NCBI GenBank assembly: GCA_031266695.1 | Contig: JAISAK010000125.1 | Location: 1 to 11,335, forward strand | Source of the DNA: Treponema sp. | GTDB taxonomy: Bacteria; Spirochaetota; Spirochaetia; Treponematales; Breznakiellaceae | Direction of reading: 5' to 3' | DNA length: 11,335 bases | In this document: piece by piece, positions 1 through 4,210 of the stretch | Position numbering within the stretch: position 1 is the first letter of the stretch | How the letters are laid out: each line of letters starts with the position of its first letter | Notes under the pieces: generated by a model | The model's database searches: none | Told to the model about the DNA's origin: nothing | The model's input: only the letters and a program-made list of their open reading frames with translations | Program-made: the position numbers and the translations under genes

Positions 1-888
1 GCCGGCTTTCTTCCGCAGTTCCCCTTTAGCCCGCCGGATCATTTCAACCGCTTCCTTTGTGGAAACATGGGCTATGTGGATGTGACAGCCCGCCCTTTTC
101 CCCAGCTCTATCGCCCGGCGGACTCCGTTATTTTCCTCAATGCGGCTCAGGACAGAACGGGATTCGCCCCGCTCTTTGGCGGCCTCCGCTTCTTCGCCGC
201 CGAAATCGCAGTGGCAGGAAACAGGAACGCCGATGCGGCGGGCTTCCCGCATTGCGGCGAGGAACAGATCTCCACTGGCCGGATCTTTTCCGTCTTCGCT
301 TAACATCAGGGGAATCCGCGCTTTATCCCCGGTACGGGGAGGGACATCCACAATTCCGGAAAGCTCCTTTCCTTCCATGCCCCCGGTAAGCGATATCACC
401 GGGTAAAGGTCGATAAGACCCAGCGCGTCGGAGCGTTCTTTCAGGGCCTGGGCTTTTCCGGGGGTATCAACCGGCGGCATGGTATTCGCCATGCAGACCA
501 CGGTTCCGAAACCTCCGGCCGTCGCGGCAAGGGAAGCGGATTCAAGCATTTCCGCGGGGAAGGGGGTTTTTGAGGGCGGCGAAGTTTCCGCTCCGAAAAA
601 AACGGGATCCCGAAAATGGGCGTGGAGATCCACAAAGGCGGGTATAAGAACCCTGTACGCGCCGGGAATATAACGGTCTTCACCGGGGACAAAGCATCTG
701 CCGTCAATAACCCGTTCCGCCCCAAGGCAGCGGCGCTCAACTTCTTTTTCGGAAAGAGCTTCGTCAAGACCCGCTTCGCAGGAGGGAATTATTTCCCGAA
801 TCGCGCCGTCCTCGACAACAAGCGAACCGATCAGGCTTGCCGTTTCATCCGTTATGCGAAAATTTTTTAATACAAACCGTCCTTTCAC
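1..888 (-). CDS. pyrC: Dihydroorotase (class I type), 3' end cut by window edge
   Basis: Catalyses the reversible cyclisation of N-carbamoyl-aspartate to dihydroorotate, the third step of UMP synthesis, in the cytoplasm. The 296 visible residues are open to the left edge; family members are usually about 420-430 residues, so roughly the last third is missing. Zinc-site features are visible: DLHAHFRD gives H89 and H91, SEDG gives D199, CHCD gives H226, and AHVST gives H274. The final catalytic Asp of the family would lie beyond the edge. The stretch after HFRD (about residues 95-117) is longer and less conserved than the usual 'PG..KED' loop. The start is GTG at 888, chosen because no ATG lies upstream in frame after pyrI and an AAGGA sits about 8 nt before it. 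It follows pyrI by 23 nt and is very probably co-transcribed with it. Assignment is strong from motifs and operon context. Confidence 0.93.
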   Translation of the reverse strand, partial: MKGRFVLKNFRITDETASLIGSLVVEDGAIREIIPSCEAGLDEALSEKEVERRCLGAERVIDGRCFVPGEDRYIPGAYRVLIPAFVDLHAHFRDPVFFGAETSPPSKTPFPAEMLESASLAATAGGFGTVVCMANTMPPVDTPGKAQALKERSDALGLIDLYPVISLTGGMEGKELSGIVDVPPRTGDKARIPLMLSEDGKDPASGDLFLAAMREARRIGVPVSCHCDFGGEEAEAAKERGESRSVLSRIEENNGVRRAIELGKRAGCHIHIAHVSTKEAVEMIRRAKGELRKKAG

Positions 889-911
889 GCTTCCGTCCTT
901 TGGATTCCCGT

Positions 912-1346
912 CTACCTGAAATCCCCCGCCGATTTTATATCGTCGCAGTATTCGCAGCGGTAAGTACGCAGCTCCGGATTTTCCAGGTGAAAAATGTGGG
1001 AAATGTATTTTTCGGTGGAAGTAATGCACCGGGGGTTTTTACAGATCAGCACATCTTCAACCCGCTCCGGAAGCTGGAGCTTTATCTTTTCGGTTATTTT
1101 TTCATTCTCTATTACGTTCACCGTGATGTTCGGATCGATAAGGCCGAGGATGTCGAAATTAATGGAAATTGTGTTGTCAATTTTGATAATGTCCTTGCGG
1201 CCCATGCGCTTGGAACTTGCGTTTACCACAAAGGCAACGGGGTAGGCCGCCTTGGCAAGGCCGAGCCAGTTGAAAATTCTAATCCCCTGTCCCGCCTTGA
1301 TGTGATCAATCACAATGCCGTTTTTTATTTCGTCGATATTAAGCAT
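912..1346 (-). CDS. pyrI: Aspartate carbamoyltransferase regulatory chain
   Basis: A non-catalytic 144-residue subunit that binds nucleotide effectors and a structural zinc, and couples to PyrB trimers. The N-terminal allosteric domain has the family signatures KNGIVIDHI (8-16) and MGRKDIIKI (48-56). The C-terminal zinc domain carries C102-x4-C107 and C131-x2-C134, exactly the four-cysteine pattern of the E. coli protein, after LPERVEDVLIC. The length is close to the usual 150 or so. An in-frame upstream start at 1454 would overlap pyrB and add 36 non-homologous residues; the ATG at 1346 has a purine-rich AAGGGGGG just upstream and matches the family start. It lies 13 nt after pyrB and 23 nt before pyrC. 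With all four zinc ligands present, the enzyme is probably an allosterically controlled PyrBI holoenzyme; which nucleotides act cannot be told from sequence. Confidence 0.95.
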   Translation of the reverse strand: MLNIDEIKNGIVIDHIKAGQGIRIFNWLGLAKAAYPVAFVVNASSKRMGRKDIIKIDNTISINFDILGLIDPNITVNVIENEKITEKIKLQLPERVEDVLICKNPRCITSTEKYISHIFHLENPELRTYRCEYCDDIKSAGDFR

Positions 1347-1359
1347 TTTCCCCCCTTCC

Positions 1360-2280
1360 CTATACCAGACCCAGAATTGACGCAAGCAGGGCCATGCGCA
1401 CATACATGCCGTATTTGGCCTGCCTGAAGTAAGCCGCCCGCGGATCGGCGTCAACCTCTACCGCAATTTCATTTACCCGCGGCAGGGGGTGGAGGACGAT
1501 CAGCTCTTTTTTAGCCAGCTCCATCTTCTCCCTGCTGAGTACGTAGATGTCCTTGAGGCGGATATAATCCTCCTCGTTGAAGAAACGTTCACGCTGAACC
1601 CTGGTCATGTACAGCACGTCGAGCTCGGGCATCGCTTCTTCAAGTATTCTTGTTTCGGCAAATTCGATATTTTGTTTTTTCAGCATGCGGGTGATGTATT
1701 CGGGAACTACCAGCTCTTCCGGGGAGATAAAGATCATTTTGATTTCTTTGTACCGCGCCAGGGCCTTCGCGAGAGAGTGTACGGTACGGCCGAATTTAAG
1801 GTCCCCGCAGTAGCCTACGGTAAGGTTCCTGATATCTCCGCGCAGGCGCCTGATGGTTAAAAGGTCCGTCAGGGTCTGGGTGGGATGATGATGCCCGCCG
1901 TCCCCCGCGTTGATAACCGGAACCGGCGAACAGCGGGAAGCGAGGAGCGACGCCCCTTCTTTCGGGTTTCGCATAACAATAGCGTCCGCATAGCAGGCTA
2001 CCGTTCTGATAGTATCGGCAAGGCTTTCACCCTTTGCCGCCGAGCTGGAGCCGGGCTCCGCGAAACCAAGGCAGTTTCCTCCCAGGCGCAGCATGGCCGC
2101 CTCAAAGCTCAGGCGGGTTCTGGTACTTGGCTCAAAAAAGAGGGTCGCCAGAACCCTGCCCCGGCCGCTTTCCCTAAGATAGCTTTCTTCCTTTTCGATC
2201 TTCTCCGCCATGCTGAAAAGTTTCTCCATCTCTTCGATGGAAAAATTGTCCGGCTCAATCAAGGATCGTCCCTTTAACAT
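1360..2280 (-). CDS. pyrB: Aspartate carbamoyltransferase catalytic chain
   Basis: Condenses carbamoyl phosphate with L-aspartate, the committed step of pyrimidine synthesis. The 306 residues match the usual length of about 305-311. The carbamoyl-phosphate site is visible as FFEPSTRTR (STRTR at 52-56) and HHPTQTLTD (HPTQ at 132-135); the loop lysine shared between subunits is K83 in AAKGES; the aspartate-site loop is HPLPR (264-268); MTRVQRER is at 225-232. No key residue is missing. The start is ATG at 2280, preceded by a strong AAGGGGAGGAAGA ribosome-binding site and matching the family N-terminus. The same frame stays open upstream to an ATG at 2505, through a terminator and an inserted palindromic element, but those 75 extra codons look like nothing in the family and their ATG has no ribosome-binding site. 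First gene of pyrB-pyrI-pyrC. The leader suggests control by transcription attenuation. Confidence 0.96.
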   Translation of the reverse strand: MLKGRSLIEPDNFSIEEMEKLFSMAEKIEKEESYLRESGRGRVLATLFFEPSTRTRLSFEAAMLRLGGNCLGFAEPGSSSAAKGESLADTIRTVACYADAIVMRNPKEGASLLASRCSPVPVINAGDGGHHHPTQTLTDLLTIRRLRGDIRNLTVGYCGDLKFGRTVHSLAKALARYKEIKMIFISPEELVVPEYITRMLKKQNIEFAETRILEEAMPELDVLYMTRVQRERFFNEEDYIRLKDIYVLSREKMELAKKELIVLHPLPRVNEIAVEVDADPRAAYFRQAKYGMYVRMALLASILGLV

Positions 2281-2312
2281 TCTTCCTCCCCTTAAAGCAG
2301 GTTTCCCCTGTA

Positions 2313-2455
2313 GGGAACCTCTAAAAACTTCAGTTTTTAGAGGTTTTCTTACCCTTTGAAGAAAATTGCGTTTGCGTAATTCTTTATATATCAACGAATT
2401 AGCAATTTTCTTCGAGGAACCTCTGGAAACCCAACCGGGGTTTCCAGAGGTTCCC
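2313..2455. mobile_element. MITE-like palindromic element inside the pyrB leader
   Basis: A 143-bp non-coding unit ending in 10-bp perfect terminal inverted repeats, GGGAACCTCT (2313-2322) and AGAGGTTCCC (2446-2455), with TGTA directly outside both ends (2309-2312 and 2456-2459), as a 4-bp target duplication would look. It is almost wholly made of three hairpins: a 14-bp perfect stem at 2316-2345, 12-bp arms plus a 6-bp inner stem at 2358-2413, and a 17-bp perfect stem at 2416-2454. It has no transposase and is too small to encode one, so if mobile it is moved in trans. It sits between the pyrB terminator and the pyrB ribosome-binding site. Element plus duplication is 147 bp, a multiple of three. 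A simple set of palindromes without mobility is the alternative; a 4-bp duplication alone can arise by chance. Confidence 0.7.
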
Positions 2456-2469
2456 TGTATTCGGTACGC

Positions 2470-2500
2470 AAAAAAAAGCCGCCCCGGGAGGCGGTTCTTC
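2470..2500 (-). terminator. Intrinsic terminator, likely pyrBIC attenuator
   Basis: Read on the minus strand: CCGCC (plus 2490-2494), 6-nt loop, GGCGG (plus 2479-2483), then CTTTTTTTT. The purines before the stem can also pair with the T run. The plus strand has an A run before the stem and no T run after it, so it works leftward only. No minus-strand gene ends here; the next thing downstream is pyrB, 190 nt away (about 43 nt once the inserted element and one TGTA are subtracted). That geometry fits an attenuator in the pyrB leader better than a gene-end terminator. The U-rich stretch just before the hairpin (minus strand GGTTTTTGTAATTG, plus 2507-2520) would suit UTP-sensitive pausing as known for E. 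coli pyrBI; this is inference. Confidence 0.72.
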
Positions 2501-2522
2501 AACATTCAATTACAAAAACCAA

Positions 2523-2567
2523 TTTCAAAACCCGGCCGGTACAAACCTCCGGACTGAAGTTTTGAAA
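2523..2567 (-). promoter_or_regulatory. Leader hairpin upstream of the pyrB terminator
   Basis: TTTCAAAAC at 2523-2531 pairs perfectly with GTTTTGAAA at 2559-2567 (9 bp), and CCGG at 2536-2539 can pair with CCGG at 2549-2552 inside it. It lies in the predicted pyrB leader, just upstream of the terminator, and could be a pause hairpin or part of an antiterminator. No match to the PyrR-binding loop is visible, so its mode of action is open. Confidence 0.4.
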
Positions 2568-2605
2568 AGGGCGCACAATTTTTCTATAGAGGTATTTTTT
2601 TTCTT

Positions 2606-2628
2606 TCTGTCCACGCCCTGTTTGCGGA
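2606..2628 (+). repeat. TCTGTCCAC...TTTGCGGA repeat, copy 1
   Basis: TCTGTCCAC, six bases, then TTTGCGGA. The same two blocks occur at 3717-3745 in the same orientation with a 12-base centre. The two copies lie about 1.1 kb apart near the two ends of the gene-poor region. Direct repeats in this position could mark the edges of an insertion or simply be two members of a dispersed family. Confidence 0.45.
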
Positions 2629-2701
2629 TTCAAATTCAACACCCTGGTATCACTCCGGCAGAGCCGCGGGGCATTAAACCCCCCGGCACAAATTATTATT
2701 G

Positions 2702-2731
2702 ATGTTACCACAGAACGAATAGAAATGTAAA
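2702..2731 (-). promoter_or_regulatory. Predicted sigma-70 promoter of pyrBIC
   Basis: On the minus strand, TTTACA (plus 2726-2731, 5 of 6 to the -35 consensus), an 18-bp spacer, and TAACAT (plus 2702-2707, 4 of 6), with TGG directly before the -10 giving an extended -10. The predicted start is near 2695, giving a leader of about 415 nt that includes the hairpin, the terminator and the inserted element. It is the best candidate by eye, not a proven start. Confidence 0.45.
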
Positions 2732-2740
2732 GGGGGCGCA

Positions 2741-2795
2741 ACAAAGCGCTCCGTAAGGAGCATTAATTCAATGAAGGCAACAGCGCCCGGCGCCC
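2741..2795 (+). repeat. Dispersed repeat, copy A, with GCTCC/GGAGC hairpin
   Basis: About 41 of 55 positions match the segment at 3473-3526 when aligned by eye with one gap. It opens with ACAAAG, holds the hairpin GCTCC-GTAA-GGAGC (2748-2761) and ends with CAGCGCCCGGCGCCC (2781-2795). In the other copy the hairpin arms are GCCCC and GGGGC, so the base pair is kept by paired changes. No protein reading is convincing. Confidence 0.6.
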
Positions 2796-2880
2796 AACAA
2801 ATGTGCAAGGGTGGTGACCAATGCATGAGGGTTTTAACCCGAGCAGCGCGCCGTGGGCCGCAAATACATGCAAGAATATA

Positions 2881-2907
2881 TCATACCCCGAGCGGCCTTG
2901 CCTGCCC
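2881..2907 (+). repeat. ATACCCC...GCCTGCCC repeat, copy 1
   Basis: TCATACCCC and TTGCCTGCCC separated by a short variable stretch. The same pattern occurs at 3442-3466 (same strand) and at 3585-3610 (opposite strand). Copies 1 and 2 are also both preceded by TGCAAGAA (2869-2876 and 3428-3435), so the shared unit is longer than the core. Confidence 0.5.
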
Positions 2908-3122
2908 GCTCCTATGTTCCTCAACTTTGTATTTTTTACAATAGGTAAGAAGCCAAGGTATGAAGCCGCGTACGGCGGACTTGGCGCTCCCTCGGGAAAA
3001 TTCATGCGTTTCATTCGTGGTGCAGAGGGCAGAACCTTTTACCCTGGATGTCTTTTTTATAATAGATCGAACTTCACGTTTTTAATTTTACCCCGCATAG
3101 GCCAACGCGGACAAAATATAAA

Positions 3123-3224
3123 TTAACCACGAACCTTCCGAAAGACACGAACGTATGCCCCATTCAGTGTTTTACATTGAGCCTCAAGCGCGGCGGCTAT
3201 GATGAGACAATCCCGAATAAAATC
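3123..3224 (-). pseudogene. Remnant of a PIN-domain (VapC-like) toxin C-terminus
   Basis: This frame opens after a TAG and reads 33 residues to a TAA, beginning DFIRDCLIIAAALEAQCKTL. The pattern aromatic-x-(D)-x-LI-(I/A)-AAALE-x-x-C matches the stretch around the late acidic residue of PIN-domain ribonucleases of VapC type. Nothing of the first two thirds of such a toxin (about 130 residues in family members) is present in this frame, and the end loses the expected continuation. It overlaps the tail of the antitoxin-like frame at 3184-3357, which reads in a different frame. This fits a deletion joining antitoxin start to toxin end. Similarity is judged by eye on a short segment. Confidence 0.4.
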
Positions 3225-3357
3225 CTATAACATTCTGAAACCTAGTTATTGGCGGAGTATCGGCGGGAAAGACAATCACTTTAACGGAATCCGGCAGAAC
3301 ATCTTTATATTGTTCAGGAATGGGGATAACCCCGGCCGTTACTGCCTCTTGCGTCAC
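3184..3357 (-). pseudogene. Antitoxin-like N-terminal fragment (broken TA locus)
   Basis: From GTG at 3357 the frame encodes 57 residues. Its first half reads TQEAVTAGVIPIPEQYKDVL followed by PDSVKVIVF, the style of small antitoxins that open with a swapped-hairpin strand ('G.i.iPe.y...l...vkVi.'), which are normally followed by a PIN or RelE-type toxin. After ADTPP the sequence stops resembling such a protein and ends at a TGA in what looks like toxin DNA read out of frame. There is no strong ribosome-binding site. The likeliest reading is a toxin-antitoxin pair collapsed by an internal deletion; a short real gene cannot be excluded. Confidence 0.4.
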
Positions 3358-3441
3358 GAATGAAAGGAATGTCTTCTACCACGAGAACGCTAAAACCGCG
3401 GGTATCTTCCTCATCGGTAAAAAGATATGCAAGAAAAGACC

Positions 3442-3466
3442 TTATACCCCAAGGCCTCGCCTGCCC
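3442..3466 (+). repeat. ATACCCC...GCCTGCCC repeat, copy 2
   Basis: TTATACCCC followed by CGCCTGCCC, preceded by TGCAAGAA at 3428-3435 as in copy 1. It abuts repeat copy B, which starts at 3473. In the left array the order is reversed: the hairpin repeat comes first and this motif follows about 90 nt later. Confidence 0.5.
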
Positions 3467-3472
3467 GGCGGA

Positions 3473-3526
3473 ACAAAGTGCCCCGACAGGGGCGTTACTG
3501 GAAGAAGGTGACAGCGCCCGGCACCC
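3473..3526 (+). repeat. Dispersed repeat, copy B, with GCCCC/GGGGC hairpin
   Basis: Direct copy of 2741-2795 at about three quarters identity by eye. It opens ACAAAG, holds GCCCC-GACA-GGGGC (3480-3493) and ends CAGCGCCCGGCACCC (3512-3526). About half the differences from copy A are transitions, as expected for old copies drifting without coding constraint. Confidence 0.6.
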
Positions 3527-3543
3527 GATAAAAACCACAGTAC

Positions 3544-3573
3544 CGAAAAAAGGGAGGCGGCCTTTAGGCCGCC
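3544..3573 (-). terminator. Terminator-like hairpin on the minus strand
   Basis: GGCGGCC-TTTA-GGCCGCC at 3556-3573 is a perfect 7-bp GC stem (8 bp with its closing T-A). On the minus strand it is followed by TCCC and then TTTTTT. No minus-strand gene lies to its right, since everything from 3788 to 10278 is coded on the plus strand, so it has no obvious transcript to end. It may belong to the repeat family around it, or shield the broken locus and pyrB from antisense read-through. Confidence 0.5.
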
Positions 3574-3584
3574 GTATGCGCCGC

Positions 3585-3610
3585 GGGCAGGCAAAGCCAA
3601 GGGGGTATGA
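3585..3610 (-). repeat. ATACCCC...GCCTGCCC repeat, copy 3 (inverted)
   Basis: Read on the minus strand it gives TCATACCCC, then CTTGGCT, then TTGCCTGCCC, matching copies 1 and 2 in inverted orientation. The following plus-strand DNA (to about 3697) resembles 2950-3022, sharing GCCAAGG, TTGGCGC(T/C)CCC and TTTCATTC blocks. Confidence 0.45.
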
Positions 3611-3682
3611 AATATTACCTTGCCTATATTTTCCCCCACAGGTAAGTGAACAACGGCTTTGGCGCCCCCGCCGCAGAGGCCA

Positions 3683-3712
3683 TTGATTTCATTCCCCGTT
3701 GTCCCTTATAAT
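3683..3712 (+). promoter_or_regulatory. Predicted promoter of the exported protein/M24/nrnA operon
   Basis: TTGATT (3683-3688, 4 of 6), 18-bp spacer, and a perfect TATAAT (3707-3712). The predicted start is about 3719, roughly 70 nt before the first gene, inside the left arm of the hairpin at 3716-3750. Confidence 0.55.
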
Positions 3713-3715
3713 TAA

Positions 3716-3750
3716 GTCTGTCCACAGGGCCGCCTGCTTTGCGGACAGAC
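3716..3750 (+). repeat. Leader hairpin and copy 2 of the TCTGTCCAC repeat
   Basis: GTCTGTCC (3716-3723) pairs perfectly with GGACAGAC (3743-3750); inside it CAGG (3725-3728) can pair with CCTG (3733-3736), making a two-tier hairpin. The same TCTGTCCAC and TTTGCGGA blocks are at 2606-2628, where only the inner few bases can pair. No T run follows, so it is not a terminator. If transcription starts near 3719 the 5' end of the mRNA would lie within this structure. Confidence 0.45.
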
Positions 3751-3787
3751 ACTAAATAGGAAATTTATGCAAAACCGGAGGTTTGCC

Positions 3788-4210
3788 ATGAAGAAAATTG
3801 TTTTTGTATCCGTCTTGTTTATTTCCTTCGCCGCCGTTTCGCCGCTTTTTGCCCAGAAAATATCCAAGGAACATGAATCCGAATATTATGTCAACACCGT
3901 TTTTCTGGAAAAGGTATATCCTTACCAGGTAGGTTATGTTCTTCAGTACCGGAAAGGGATAAATCAGATGGCCCGGCTCTATATCCCCTACGAATGGTTC
4001 ACCGAAGCCGCGGGCCGGGCGGAACTTGTCACGCTGCCGCCGGGGGCAAACTGGCCCTATCTTACCGTATTTTACAAGGACGGCGAATTTAGCCATATCC
4101 GGCTGTACCTGCACCGCTCCAAGGCCCACGAAACCTGGGGGAACGTGCCCCTGGGCGTCAATATAAATGACCGCTTTGAAGGTGTAGACAGTATAAAACT
4201 GGAATTCTGA
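3788..4210 (+). CDS. Small exported protein of unknown function
   Basis: A 140-residue protein that I do not recognise. Residues 1-22 form a clear Sec signal peptide: MKK, a hydrophobic core (IVFVSVLFISFAAVSPLF), and a likely cut after FA|QK. There is no lipobox cysteine, so a soluble periplasmic protein of about 118 residues is expected. The mature part is rich in aromatic residues (YPYQVGYVLQYRKG, YIPYEWF, NWPYLTVFYKDGE) in short alternating stretches that suggest a small beta-rich fold; no cysteine or catalytic motif stands out. The start at 3788 is preferred over an in-frame ATG at 3767 because GGAGG precedes it by about 6 nt and it gives the cleaner signal peptide. Its stop overlaps the next start as TGATG, so translation is probably coupled to the M24 peptidase gene. 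Confidence 0.85.
   Translation: MKKIVFVSVLFISFAAVSPLFAQKISKEHESEYYVNTVFLEKVYPYQVGYVLQYRKGINQMARLYIPYEWFTEAAGRAELVTLPPGANWPYLTVFYKDGEFSHIRLYLHRSKAHETWGNVPLGVNINDRFEGVDSIKLEF

Larger units (their letters stand above)
2501..3787. other. Gene-poor region of decayed repeats and gene wreckage
   Basis: No intact gene can be supported here. Reading leftward, 2501-2695 is the predicted pyrB leader and 2702-2731 its promoter. From about 2741 to 3697 the DNA is a patchwork of diverged repeats on both strands, with hairpins such as GCCAAG at 2952-2957 against CTTGGC further right, around a broken toxin-antitoxin-like locus at 3123-3357. The right end, 3683-3787, holds the promoter and leader of the next operon. 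The longest open frames in it (up to about 100 codons on either strand) have low-complexity composition, lack ribosome-binding sites and run across the repeats, so I do not call them genes. Confidence 0.6.

Noticed and set aside
1347..1454. Upstream in-frame start for pyrI
   Set aside because: It overlaps the end of pyrB and adds residues unrelated to the family; the ATG at 1346 has the ribosome-binding site.
2416..2454. Possible PyrR-binding loop in the hairpin containing TTTCCAGAGGTT
   Set aside because: It lacks two bases of the known PyrR loop consensus, belongs to the inserted palindromic element, and lies downstream of the terminator.
2281..2505. N-terminal extension of pyrB from ATG 2505 as the true start
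   Set aside because: No ribosome-binding site, crosses a terminator and an inserted element, and the family start matches ATG 2280 with a strong ribosome-binding site. Kept only as a low-interest finding.
2763..3126. Open frames of 83 codons (minus) and 101 codons (plus)
   Set aside because: They overlap each other and run through diverged repeats; composition is low complexity, with no domain and no ribosome-binding site.
3314..3538. A 74-codon minus-strand frame
   Set aside because: Its first half is the hairpin repeat read as protein and the rest does not resemble a family; it is out of frame with the antitoxin-like stretch.
2741..3697. CRISPR array
   Set aside because: The repeats are diverged, irregularly spaced, partly inverted, and no cas gene is present.
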